Positions 43,527-52,364 of a stretch of DNA of 64,000 nucleotides are shown here, in pieces. The number at the start of each line of letters is the position of its first letter. Position 1 is the stretch's first letter. The notes under the pieces are model-generated. The model made no database searches. It was not told the origin of the DNA and saw only the letters and a list, made by a program, of their open reading frames with translations. This stretch comes from SZUA-309 sp050185825 (GTDB taxonomy: Bacteria > Pseudomonadota > Gammaproteobacteria > Pseudomonadales > Azotimanducaceae), in assembly GCA_050185825.1 (NCBI GenBank), contig JBFWZA010000023.1, positions 1 through 64,000 on the forward strand, read 5' to 3'. The position numbers and the translations under genes were made by a program.

Positions 43527-44912
43527 ATGGCCATGAGCGGCATCGCCTGCGATGCGCTGGTGCTGTTCGGTATCACCGGAGACCTGGCGTACCGGAAGAT
43601 CTTTCCCGCGCTGCAGTCGCTCGCCCGGCAGGGCGAGCTGGACCTGCCCGTCATCGGTATGGCGCGGGACGGCTGGAGCCGCGACCGGCTGCTCGAGCGG
43701 GTAGCGCAGAGCCTGCGGGATGCGGGCAGGTTCGACACGGAGTCGTTTTCGCGCCTGAGCGGACGCCTGCGGTACGTTGGCGGCGACTATCAGGATCCCG
43801 CCACGTACGACCGCCTGCACGGTGCGCTCGGCGAGTGTCGACGGCCGCTGCACTATCTCGCCATCGCTCCGAGCATGTTCCAGACCGTGATCGAGGGCTT
43901 GTCGGCAGCCGGATGCACGGCGATGGCCCGCGTCGTGGTGGAGAAACCTTTCGGCCGCGACCTCGACTCGGCCAGATCGCTCAACCGCACGGTGCACGCC
44001 GTCTTCCCCGAGGATGCCGTGTTCCGCATCGATCACTATCTCGGCAAGGAGGCAGTGCAGAACCTGCTCTACTTCCGGTTCGCGAACGCGTTTCTCGAGC
44101 CGATATGGAACCGGACGTACGTGGAGAGCGTGCAGATCACCATGGCCGAGGCCGACGGTGTGGCCGGCCGGGGCCGATTCTTCGAGGAAGTCGGCAGTGT
44201 CCGGGACGTCGTGCAGAACCACCTGCTGCAGATCGTCGCGCTGCTTGCCATGGATGCGCCGGTGGGCGGCGGTCCGGATGCGGCGCGCGCGGAGAAACTC
44301 CGGGTGCTCCGGGGCATGCGCCCGCTCGACCCCGGACGGGTGGTGCGCGGACAGTATGCGGGTTACCGGGACGAGCCCGGGGTGGCGGCGGGGTCGCTGG
44401 TCGAGACGTTCGTCGCGTTCGAGCTCGCCATCGACACCTGGCGATGGGCGGGGGTGCCGTTCTACGTGCGCACGGGAAAACGTCTACCCTCGACGGTGAC
44501 CGAGATCCTGGTAAAGCTGCGGCAGCCACCGATGCGGACGTTCGACGGCGCTGCCGGATCGAACCATTTCCGGTTCCGGTTGAGCCCCGAGGTGATCATC
44601 GCCGCCGGAGCGCGCGTGAAGCGGCCGGGCAACGACATGCTGGGAGAAGACGTGGAGCTGAATTTCCGCCATACCGGGAGCGAGGATGCGCTGCCCTATG
44701 CACGGCTGCTGCGCGATGCGCTGCGGGGCGACGGGGCGCTGTTCACCCAGGACGATGCGGTGGAGGCAGCCTGGCGCATCGTCGAGCCGGTTCTGGATCC
44801 GGATACCGCGCCGATCCCTTACGAGCCGGGCGGCTGGGGACCTGCACAGGCGGATGGGCTCGTCGGGGCGTCCGGCTGGCACGATCCGCAGGGGCAAACG
44901 GAATCGCGGTGA
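43527..44912 (+). CDS. zwf: Glucose-6-phosphate dehydrogenase
   Basis: This catalyses the first oxidative pentose-phosphate step, giving 6-phosphogluconolactone and NAD(P)H. The 461-residue protein shows LVLFGITGDLAYRKIFPAL, the substrate/catalytic segment FRIDHYLGKEAVQNLLYFRF, VVVEKPFGRDLDSA, and FYVRTGKRLP. ATG at 43527 or 43533 is possible. It lies between an SPW/VKOR protein and a metal ATPase cluster, separate from pgl and gnd at 36-38 kb, yet both loci have the same operator, so expression of the route should stay coordinated. Confidence 0.95.
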   Translation: MAMSGIACDALVLFGITGDLAYRKIFPALQSLARQGELDLPVIGMARDGWSRDRLLERVAQSLRDAGRFDTESFSRLSGRLRYVGGDYQDPATYDRLHGALGECRRPLHYLAIAPSMFQTVIEGLSAAGCTAMARVVVEKPFGRDLDSARSLNRTVHAVFPEDAVFRIDHYLGKEAVQNLLYFRFANAFLEPIWNRTYVESVQITMAEADGVAGRGRFFEEVGSVRDVVQNHLLQIVALLAMDAPVGGGPDAARAEKLRVLRGMRPLDPGRVVRGQYAGYRDEPGVAAGSLVETFVAFELAIDTWRWAGVPFYVRTGKRLPSTVTEILVKLRQPPMRTFDGAAGSNHFRFRLSPEVIIAAGARVKRPGNDMLGEDVELNFRHTGSEDALPYARLLRDALRGDGALFTQDDAVEAAWRIVEPVLDPDTAPIPYEPGGWGPAQADGLVGASGWHDPQGQTESR

Positions 44913-44964
44913 CGGGCGGAAACCACCGCGATGGAAAACGACGGGCAGTAATGGAGGACAGATA

Positions 44965-45135
44965 ATGGACTGGCTGGCTGAAAACTGGCTCTGGGTGCTC
45001 GTAGGAATCGCTTTCTTCGCCATGCACCTAGGACACGGCGGACATGGTGGACACGGCGGGAGCCACCGCCATGACGAACCCGCGCCGGAAGGCGAAGACA
45101 CAGCCGGCTCCGGGCGCGAGGGGAAGACCTCGTGA
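44965..45135 (+). CDS. Small His/Gly-rich membrane protein
   Basis: This 56-residue protein has one hydrophobic segment (NWLWVLVGIAFFAMHL) followed by GHGGHGGHGGSHRHDE. Similar short proteins with a membrane helix and an HGGHGG tail occur beside copper or zinc ATPases (DUF2933-like). GGAGG lies seven bases before ATG 44965, and the stop overlaps the ATPase GTG (GTGA), so translation is coupled. A metal-handoff role to the ATPase is inferred. Confidence 0.75.
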   Translation: MDWLAENWLWVLVGIAFFAMHLGHGGHGGHGGSHRHDEPAPEGEDTAGSGREGKTS

Positions 45136-47540
45136 AGACCGCCATCATCGACGTCGGCGGCATGCTGTCGGCGCTCAGTGCCGCCGGGCTCGAGAAGCGG
45201 CTGCGGCGACTGCCCGGTGTGGCTCGCGCCGAGGTGAACTACGTGGGCGGCAGCGCCACGGTTGGCTATGACGAGTCGGTCGTCGACCTCGCGCAGATCA
45301 AGCAGGCGGTCCGCGCCTGCGGATACCACTGCGCGGGCGAGGTCGTGCCGCGGCACGTCTGCGCACCCGTGGACCCGCCCGGAGGAAATGCTGCGGCCGT
45401 CGCCGTCCCGCCGCACGCCCATCACGTGGTGCCGGCAGAGGCTGGGCACGCCCACGCCGAAGCCCGTCGCCAGGGGGAGGCGGAAGCAGGCGCTCACGAC
45501 GGTGCCCATGACGGAACCCACGAGATGGCCCACGAGATGGCCCACGAGATGGGGCACGGCGGCGGTGACATGCAGGACATGGTGCGCAACATGCGCAATC
45601 GCTTCTGGCTGGCCCTCGTCTTCACGGTGCCCATTTTCGTTTACTCGCCCATGGGTGGGATCTTCACGCCGCCGGCGCCGCCGTTCGGCCTGCGTCTGGA
45701 GGTGTGGCTGTTCGTGCTGGCCAGCGTTGCCGTGATCTGGCCGAGCTGGCCGTTCTTCGTTGCGGCCTGGCGGGCCCTGCGCACTGGCGTCCTCAACATG
45801 GCGGTGCTGGTGGTGCTGTCGGTCGGCACCGGATACGCCTTCAGCGTCGGTGCGACGTTCTTCTTCGCGGGCGTGCAGTTCTACGAAGCGGTGGCCGTCC
45901 TGCTGGTGTTCATCCTGCTCGGGCACTGGCTGGAAATGCGGGCGCGTGCCGGCGCGTCGGAAGCCATCCGCGCGCTGCTGGATCTGGCGCCCCCCACCGC
46001 GATGGTGGAACGCGACGGCCGGGAGGTGGAGCTGCCGACCGCCGATGTGGTTCAGGGCGACATCGTCGTGCTCCGCCCCGGCAACAAGATCCCGGTCGAC
46101 GGGGAAGTGCTGGAAGGCGAGTCTCAGGTCGACGAGTCGATGCTCACGGGCGAGTCCATGCCGGTGGCCAAGAAGCCGGGCGACACCGTCATCGGTGCCA
46201 CCATCAACAAGAGCGGCCGGTTGCGCTACCGTGCGACGAAGGTCGGCGCCGACACGGCACTGGCGCAGATCGTGAAGCTGGTGCAGGAGGCGCAGAGCTC
46301 CAAGGCGCCGGCCCAGCTGCTGGCTGACCGCGCATCGCAGTGGCTGGTGCTGATCGCGGTGCTGATCGGTGTGGCCACCTTTGCCGTCTGGTACTGGTGG
46401 ATCGGGGCGCCGCTGCTGTTTGCCGTGACGCTGACCATCACCGTTTTCGTCATCGCCTGTCCGGATGCGCTCGGCCTCGCAACACCGATGGCGGTCATGG
46501 TGGGCACCGGTCTCGGTGCCCTCAAAGGCGTGCTCATCAAGAACGCTTCGGCCCTGGAAGACGCCACGAAGCTCGATGTGGTGGTGTTCGACAAGACCGG
46601 CACGCTGACCCTGGGTCAGCCCGAGGTCGTGGCCGTAGTGGCAGCAGAGCCCCACAGCGAGGACGACGTGCTGGCTCTGGCGGCGGCCGTGGAGCAGGGA
46701 TCCGATCACCCGCTGGCGCAGGCGATACTGCGCCGGGCGGAGAAACTCAGCGTCGATGCCGCCAGCGGCTTCGAGGTGCTGGAAGGGAAGGGTGCGCGGG
46801 CCAGCGTCGGCGGCGCCATGGTCCTGCTCGGCAATCGGCGGCTGATGGACGAGGAGCGGATCGATCTCACGCCGCTGTCCCGGGACATCGAAGGTCTGCA
46901 GAACCAGGGTCAGACGGTGGTGCATCTGGCGCGGGACGGGGCGCTCATCGGTGTGATCGCCATTGCCGACGCGCCGCGGCCGAGCTCGGCGGACACGGTC
47001 AGGCGCCTTCAGGCGCGCGGTGTGGAGGTGGCAATGCTCACCGGCGACAACCAGCAGACCGCCCAGCGCATTGGCAACGAGCTCGGTATCGGCACGGTGT
47101 TCGCCGAGGTGCTGCCCGGCCAGAAGGCGGAGACGCTGAAAGGCCTGCAGGACCAGGGCAAGCGCGTCGGCATGGTGGGCGACGGCATCAACGACGCACC
47201 GGCGCTGACGCAGGCGGATGTCGGATTCGCGATCGGCGCCGGCACGGACGTCGCCATGGAAAGTGCCGACGTGGTGCTGATGAAAAGCGATCCGTACGAC
47301 ATCGTCGTCGCCATCGAGCTGTCGCGGGCGACCCTGCGCAAGATGCATCAGAACCTGTTCTGGGCCGTGGCGTACAACGTGGTCGCGTTTCCGGCGGCGG
47401 CGGGTGTGTTCTACCCGCTGGTGATCAGTCCCGAAGTCGCCGCGCTGGCCATGTCGGGCAGCTCGGCGCTGGTGGCGGTGAACGCCCTGCTGCTCAAGCG
47501 CCTGAGGCTGGACCGTCACCCCGCGGCCGGGGAGGAGTGA
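45132..47540 (+). CDS. P1B-type heavy-metal ATPase with CPD motif and degenerate HMA domain
   Basis: The 802-residue protein has all P-type ATPase motifs: LTGES, phosphorylation site VFDKTGTLTLGQP, GSDHPLAQ, and GDGINDAPALTQADVG. In place of the usual CPC or CPH in the transport helix it reads IACPDALGLATPMAVM. The N-terminal HMA-like fold (residues 1-68) has GGMLSALSAAG where GMxCxxC is expected, so its cysteines are lost. A His-rich linker (about 75-150, including repeats of AHEM) may replace them. Copper export is the likeliest role by context, but the CPD motif leaves specificity open. The GTG start overlaps the preceding gene. Confidence 0.9.
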   Translation: MKTAIIDVGGMLSALSAAGLEKRLRRLPGVARAEVNYVGGSATVGYDESVVDLAQIKQAVRACGYHCAGEVVPRHVCAPVDPPGGNAAAVAVPPHAHHVVPAEAGHAHAEARRQGEAEAGAHDGAHDGTHEMAHEMAHEMGHGGGDMQDMVRNMRNRFWLALVFTVPIFVYSPMGGIFTPPAPPFGLRLEVWLFVLASVAVIWPSWPFFVAAWRALRTGVLNMAVLVVLSVGTGYAFSVGATFFFAGVQFYEAVAVLLVFILLGHWLEMRARAGASEAIRALLDLAPPTAMVERDGREVELPTADVVQGDIVVLRPGNKIPVDGEVLEGESQVDESMLTGESMPVAKKPGDTVIGATINKSGRLRYRATKVGADTALAQIVKLVQEAQSSKAPAQLLADRASQWLVLIAVLIGVATFAVWYWWIGAPLLFAVTLTITVFVIACPDALGLATPMAVMVGTGLGALKGVLIKNASALEDATKLDVVVFDKTGTLTLGQPEVVAVVAAEPHSEDDVLALAAAVEQGSDHPLAQAILRRAEKLSVDAASGFEVLEGKGARASVGGAMVLLGNRRLMDEERIDLTPLSRDIEGLQNQGQTVVHLARDGALIGVIAIADAPRPSSADTVRRLQARGVEVAMLTGDNQQTAQRIGNELGIGTVFAEVLPGQKAETLKGLQDQGKRVGMVGDGINDAPALTQADVGFAIGAGTDVAMESADVVLMKSDPYDIVVAIELSRATLRKMHQNLFWAVAYNVVAFPAAAGVFYPLVISPEVAALAMSGSSALVAVNALLLKRLRLDRHPAAGEE

Positions 47541-47571
47541 GTACCCGACATCACCGGAGGAGAACCTGCTG

Positions 47572-48069
47572 ATGAAAGCCAAGATCAACGAAGGGCGATT
47601 CGGATGGTCGCGCTGGCTGGGTGCGGCCGTCATGGTTGCGGCAACCGGCCTCACGCTCTGGGGCTGCAGCGGAGAGCGCGCGGCGAGCGATACCCGTCTC
47701 TCGAAGAACGGCATCACCGCCTATATCGGGGTCGTTCCCGCCCAGATGGTGGCGTTGCACGTGCGGATGGAATCTGCGGCGACGATGCACGGGGGCATTC
47801 CCGACGACCGCATGGCCAAGCACGTGGTCATCTCGCTGTTCCGCGAGGATGGCAGCCGCATCGCCGATGCCGAGGTCACCGGCACGGTGCGATCCGCGGA
47901 GGAGCCGGACCGGGGCGAGAGCAAGCCGCTCGAGCCGTTCGCCATGGCGGGCGAGACCTCTTACGGAAATTACTTCCGCTTCGAGATGCACCGCAGCTAT
48001 CTCATCGACGTGTCGGTGCGCGTACCCGGCAGCCAGGCGCCGGTCGAGTTCAGCTTCCGATACCTGTGA
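47572..48069 (+). CDS. Putative lipoprotein, metal-ATPase-associated
   Basis: The 165-residue protein has a hydrophobic N-terminal segment (about residues 16-32) ending in LWGC, a plausible lipobox with lipidation at the Cys, followed by a compact beta-rich domain resembling YtkA/FixH-like periplasmic domains (VVISLFREDGSRIADAEVTG, then GNYFRFEMHRSYLIDVSVRV). MHGGIPDDRMAKH adds Met/His residues suited to metal binding. GGAGG precedes the ATG. It ends the operon that starts with the epimerase. Function is not known. Confidence 0.65.
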   Translation: MKAKINEGRFGWSRWLGAAVMVAATGLTLWGCSGERAASDTRLSKNGITAYIGVVPAQMVALHVRMESAATMHGGIPDDRMAKHVVISLFREDGSRIADAEVTGTVRSAEEPDRGESKPLEPFAMAGETSYGNYFRFEMHRSYLIDVSVRVPGSQAPVEFSFRYL

Positions 48070-48102
48070 GAAAACGCCCCCTCCGGGAGGTGCCGAACGC
48101 GC

Positions 48103-48134
48103 TTGACCTGTATGCCGGGTACATCCGGCAGCGT
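48103..48134 (+). promoter_or_regulatory. MerR-type promoter/operator copy 10, upstream of pgm
   Basis: TTGACC at 48103-48108, 20-bp spacer, CAGCGT at 48129-48134. The left half ACCTGTATGC is perfect; the right is GGTACATCC, the same variant as copy 1. The likely transcription start nearly coincides with the pgm GTG at 48142. Confidence 0.75.
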
Positions 48135-48141
48135 AAACGGC

Positions 48142-49809
48142 GTGAATACCAAAGCTGGTTCGACAATCAGCCCACTGGCGGGTCTGCCGCCTCCCGCGGA
48201 CCTGCTCCTGGATGTGGATGCGCTGATGGCTGCCTATGCCGACGTGAAGCCTTCGCCGGAAGATCCGGCGCAGCGGGTCAGGTTCGGCACCTCGGGGCAT
48301 CGCGGCTCGGCGCTCTGCGGCAGCTTCAACGACGGGCACGTGGCCGCCATCGTCCAGGCGGTCTGCGACCATCGCCGGCTCCAGGGCATCGACGGGCCGC
48401 TGTTTCTCGGCGCCGATACCCACGCGCTGTCGGAGCCCGCCCAGGCGACGGCTCTCGAGGTGCTAGCGGCAAACGGCGTGGCGGTGAGGATCGCGGGCGG
48501 CACGAGGTACACGCCGACGCCCGCGGTATCGCTGGCTATCCTGAATCATCGCGCCGCCGGCAACGGGGCAGCGGATGGAATCGTCGTCACGCCTTCGCAC
48601 AACCCGCCCGAGTACGGCGGCATCAAGTACAACCCCCCCAGCGGCGGGCCGGCGTCCGCCGAGGTGACCGCCTGGATCGAGCAGGCAGCGAACCGGCTGC
48701 TGGCACAGAGGCTCACCGGGGTCAGGCGAGTCACCCTGGGACGCGCGCTCGAGGCCGTAACCACTGGGCGCTTCGACTTTCTCGACCTGTACGTGAAGTC
48801 GCTGCCGCAGGTGATCGACATGGATGCCATCAGTGCTTCGGGCCTGCGCCTGGGGATCGATCCGCTGGGCGGCGCGGGCCTCGACTACTGGCACGCGATC
48901 GCTGAGCGCTTCGGGCTCGATCTCGACGTGATGAACGACCGGGTGGATCCGACATTCCGGTTCGTTCACGTCGACGGCGATGGCCGGATCCGGATGGACC
49001 CTTCCTCCCCCCACGTCATGCAGGGGCTGGTTGCCCGGCGTGCGCATTACGACGTCGCGGCCGCGTGTGATGCGGATCACGACCGGCACGGGATCGTCAC
49101 CCGCGCCGGCCTCATGCCGGCCAACGACTACCTCTGCGCCATGGCCGCGTATCTCTGCACGCACCGCCCCCGCTGGCCGACGTCGGCCTCCCTCGGCAGG
49201 ACCGCGGTGACCAGCCGGATGCTGGATCGGATAGCGCGGCGGCATGGACGACCGATCTTCGAGACGCCGGTGGGATTCAAGTGGTTCAGCGACGGGCTGC
49301 TGTCGGGGGCGATCGCTTTCGCGGGCGAGGAAAGCGCCGGCGCCGCGTTTTCCCGGCTCGATGGCACGGTCTGGACCACGGACAAGGACGGCATCACGGC
49401 GGTGCTGCTCGCCGCAGAGATGACCGCGAGGACCGGACGGGACCCGTCGGAACAGTATGCGGCGCTCTGCGGTGAGCTCGGTCATCCGCTCTTTCAGCGC
49501 ATCGACTTTCCCGCCACCGCAGGACAGAAGGCGTCGCTCGAGCGGCTCGACCCCGAACGGCTTTCTGCACGGGTCGTAGCCGGTGAGCCGATTGACGGCA
49601 CGGACATCCGGGCTGCGGGCAACGGAGAGCCGTTGGGCGGAATGCGGGTACGCACCGCCGGTGGCTGGTTCGCCGTCCGCCCTTCGGGCACCGAGGACCT
49701 CTGCAAGCTCTACGCGGAAAGCTTCCTCGGTGAGGATCATCTCCGATGGCTCGTGAGCGATGCCAGGAGCCTCATGAAGGAAGTGCTGGCGGAGGCGGAC
49801 GATGCCTGA
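48142..49809 (+). CDS. pgm: Phosphoglucomutase (alpha-D-glucose phosphate-specific)
   Basis: This interconverts glucose-1-P and glucose-6-P. The protein of about 555 residues has VRFGTSGHRGSALCGSFN, the phosphoserine loop VVTPSHNPPEYGG, metal loop ADHDRHGIV (the family consensus is D-x-D-x-D-R; here A-D-H-D-R), GFKWFSDGLLSGAIAFAGEES, and RPSGTEDLCKLYAESF. GTG at 48142 aligns the N-terminus with E. coli Pgm; longer versions run into operator copy 10. It links the phosphorylases to zwf. It overlaps the phosphorylase start by eight bases. Confidence 0.92.
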   Translation: MNTKAGSTISPLAGLPPPADLLLDVDALMAAYADVKPSPEDPAQRVRFGTSGHRGSALCGSFNDGHVAAIVQAVCDHRRLQGIDGPLFLGADTHALSEPAQATALEVLAANGVAVRIAGGTRYTPTPAVSLAILNHRAAGNGAADGIVVTPSHNPPEYGGIKYNPPSGGPASAEVTAWIEQAANRLLAQRLTGVRRVTLGRALEAVTTGRFDFLDLYVKSLPQVIDMDAISASGLRLGIDPLGGAGLDYWHAIAERFGLDLDVMNDRVDPTFRFVHVDGDGRIRMDPSSPHVMQGLVARRAHYDVAAACDADHDRHGIVTRAGLMPANDYLCAMAAYLCTHRPRWPTSASLGRTAVTSRMLDRIARRHGRPIFETPVGFKWFSDGLLSGAIAFAGEESAGAAFSRLDGTVWTTDKDGITAVLLAAEMTARTGRDPSEQYAALCGELGHPLFQRIDFPATAGQKASLERLDPERLSARVVAGEPIDGTDIRAAGNGEPLGGMRVRTAGGWFAVRPSGTEDLCKLYAESFLGEDHLRWLVSDARSLMKEVLAEADDA

Positions 49810-52333
49810 TGTCGAGCTGAAGTACGGTGAGCTGCCGAGCGGGCTTGCCGGGGCGGAGCCGCTGATCGAGCTTGCCCTGGATCTGCGCTCGGAGTGGCAC
49901 CACGGATCGGACTTCGTGTGGCGCTACCTCGACGAGGAGCTGTGGGAGGCGACCCGCAATCCCTGGGTGGTGCTGCAGTCGGTATCGAGGCAGCGGCTCG
50001 AGTCGGCTCTGGGCGATGCCCGATTCAGCAGCGACGTGGCAAGGCTTCTCGAGGCGCGGCGCGAATCCGCCGAGGCACCCGCCTGGTTCCAGAACCAGCA
50101 TGACGGCTCGGTGCTGGACGGCGTCGCCTACTTCAGCATGGAGTTCATGTTGAGCGAAGCCTTGCCCATCTACTCGGGCGGCCTCGGCAACGTGGCGGGC
50201 GATCAACTCAAGGCCGCCAACGACCTCGGCGTTCCGGTGACGGGGGTCGGGCTGCTCTACCAGCAGGGCTACTTCCGGCAGCTGATCGACGCTGACGGTG
50301 AACAGCAGGCGATCTTTCCCTACAACGACCCCGGCCAGCTCCCGGTGACGCCGTTGCGCGACGCGGACGGTGAGTGGCTTCGGCTGCGGCTGGCGTTGCC
50401 CGGCCACGCGATCTGGATCCGCGCCTGGCAGGCACGGGTGGGGCGCCTGGTGCTCTATCTGCTCGACACGAACGATGCCGCCAATCACCCGCCGTACCGG
50501 GCCATCACGAGCAATCTCTATGGCGGGGGACCGGACCTTCGCCTCATGCAGGAAATGGTGCTCGGCATCGGCGGCTGGCAGCTGCTGGAGAGGCTGGGAC
50601 GGGCCCCGAGCGTGTGCCACCTCAACGAGGGACATGCCGCGCTGGCGGTGCTGGAAAGAGCGCGATCGTTCATGACCCGCACCGGCGAGCCGTTCGACGT
50701 GGCGCTGGCCGCGACGCGGGCCGGCAACCTCTTCACCACCCACACGGCGGTCCCCGCCGGATTCGACCGTTTCACCACGCAACAGATGAATCACTGCCTG
50801 CGCGGCTACGCGGAGAACGAGCTGGGCATCCGCATGGATGAGCTGCTCGCACTGGGGCGGCTGCGCCCGGGAGACCCCGGGGAAGACTTCAATATGGCTT
50901 ACCTGGCGATCCGTGGCAGCGCGGCGGTCAACGGCGTCAGCCGGCTGCACGGCAGCGTCAGCAGGCGCCTGTTCGCGCCGCTGTTTCCCCGCCGTCCGGT
51001 GCAGGAGGTACCGGTCGGTCACGTGACGAACGGGGTGCACACGCCGACATGGGACTCGGCGGCCGCGGATGCGCTGTGGACCCACGCCTGCGGCCAGTCG
51101 CGCTGGCAGGGCGAAACCGAGTCTCTGGAGCGGCTCATCTGCTGTGTTTCGGACGTGGAGCTCTGGCGGCTCAGGGGCGAGGCGAGCGCGGCTTTCACCG
51201 CCTATGTCCGTCGCCGGTTGAGCCGACAGCAGGCGGAGTCCGGGGCCTCCAGCGCGGCGGTGGCAGCCGCCGGGCAGGTGCTCGACCCGAAGATCCTGAC
51301 GCTGGGCTTTGCCCGGCGATTCGCCACGTACAAGCGCACCAACCTGCTGCTCACGGATCCCGAGCGTCTGCTCGCCCTGATCGGCCACCCGGAGCGGCCA
51401 CTGCAGATTGTTCTCGCGGGCAAGGCGCACCCGGCGGACGCGGCAGGTCAGTTGCTGATCCGTGATTGGATCCGGTTTGCCCGCCGCGCCGACACCGCGG
51501 GCCGGGTGGTGTTCCTGAGCGACTACGACATGCATCTTGCCGAGCAACTCGTTCAGGGCGTCGACGTCTGGCTGAACACGCCGCGCCGGCCCTGGGAGGC
51601 GAGCGGCACCAGCGGGATGAAGGTCCTGGTCAACGGCGGCCTCAACCTGTCTGTGCTCGACGGCTGGTGGGCGGAAGCCTACTCGCCGGAAGTGGGCTGG
51701 GCGCTGGGTGACGGGGCGGAGCATGGCGACGATGCGCGCTGGGACGCGGCGGAAGCCGACGCCCTGTACCGGCTGCTCGAGGACGAGGTGGCTCCGGCTT
51801 TTTACGATCGTGATGCAGACGGCCTTCCCAGGCGCTGGGTGGATCGCATGCGGGCCAGCATGTCGAAGCTGACGCCGTGGTTTTCCAGCAACCGGACCGT
51901 GCGCGAATACGTGGAGCAGTATTACCTGCCTGCCGCCCGTCGATATCAGCGGCGTGCGGCCGATCGCGGCGAGCTGGCGGCGCAGATCGTCCGCTGGCGG
52001 CGCGTGCTCGACGAGCACTGGTCGTCGCTGCGGCTGGCCGAACCGCGCGTGGAAACCGTGGACGGGCAATACGTCTTTGAGGCGGAGGTGGAGCCCGGCG
52101 AGCTCGATTCGCGCTGGCTGAACGTGGAGATCTACGCGGAGCCGGACTCGAGCGGAGCGCCGGCCAGCCAGCCGATGCAGGTGCAGCAGCACTCGGGGCG
52201 GTCCGGTGCGCTCGCGTACGTGGGGTCGGTGCCGGCCGCCCGCCCGGTGTCCGACTACACGGTGCGTGTTCTGCCCCGGCATCCCGACGTGGTGCTGCCC
52301 CTGGAAGCCGGTCACGTGCTCTGGCAGCGATGA
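49802..52333 (+). CDS. glgP: Alpha-glucan phosphorylase, first copy
   Basis: This GT35 enzyme releases glucose-1-P from glucans with phosphate and pyridoxal phosphate. The 843-residue protein has YFSMEFMLSEALPIYSGGLG, HLNEGHAALAVLERARSF, HVTNGVHTPTW, LGFARRFATYKRTNL, LAGKAHPAD, and the PLP lysine region EASGTSGMKVLVNGGLNLS. These motifs mark the MalP/GlgP class related to the Thermotoga and actinobacterial enzymes, with the N-terminal DUF3417-type region. It overlaps pgm, so glucose-1-P is made and used in one operon. A second copy lies at 60063. Confidence 0.93.
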   Translation: MPDVELKYGELPSGLAGAEPLIELALDLRSEWHHGSDFVWRYLDEELWEATRNPWVVLQSVSRQRLESALGDARFSSDVARLLEARRESAEAPAWFQNQHDGSVLDGVAYFSMEFMLSEALPIYSGGLGNVAGDQLKAANDLGVPVTGVGLLYQQGYFRQLIDADGEQQAIFPYNDPGQLPVTPLRDADGEWLRLRLALPGHAIWIRAWQARVGRLVLYLLDTNDAANHPPYRAITSNLYGGGPDLRLMQEMVLGIGGWQLLERLGRAPSVCHLNEGHAALAVLERARSFMTRTGEPFDVALAATRAGNLFTTHTAVPAGFDRFTTQQMNHCLRGYAENELGIRMDELLALGRLRPGDPGEDFNMAYLAIRGSAAVNGVSRLHGSVSRRLFAPLFPRRPVQEVPVGHVTNGVHTPTWDSAAADALWTHACGQSRWQGETESLERLICCVSDVELWRLRGEASAAFTAYVRRRLSRQQAESGASSAAVAAAGQVLDPKILTLGFARRFATYKRTNLLLTDPERLLALIGHPERPLQIVLAGKAHPADAAGQLLIRDWIRFARRADTAGRVVFLSDYDMHLAEQLVQGVDVWLNTPRRPWEASGTSGMKVLVNGGLNLSVLDGWWAEAYSPEVGWALGDGAEHGDDARWDAAEADALYRLLEDEVAPAFYDRDADGLPRRWVDRMRASMSKLTPWFSSNRTVREYVEQYYLPAARRYQRRAADRGELAAQIVRWRRVLDEHWSSLRLAEPRVETVDGQYVFEAEVEPGELDSRWLNVEIYAEPDSSGAPASQPMQVQQHSGRSGALAYVGSVPAARPVSDYTVRVLPRHPDVVLPLEAGHVLWQR

Positions 52334-52364
52334 ATCCGGATCGAACCGACAAGGAGAATGAACG

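Noticed and set aside
45480..45560. Short tandem repeat (GCCCACGAGATG units) in the ATPase linker
   Set aside because: It encodes in-frame His/Met repeats of a metal-binding linker; not a CRISPR or mobile element.
48103..48141. Extended N-terminus of Pgm from TTG 48103
   Set aside because: The extra 13 codons coincide with operator copy 10.
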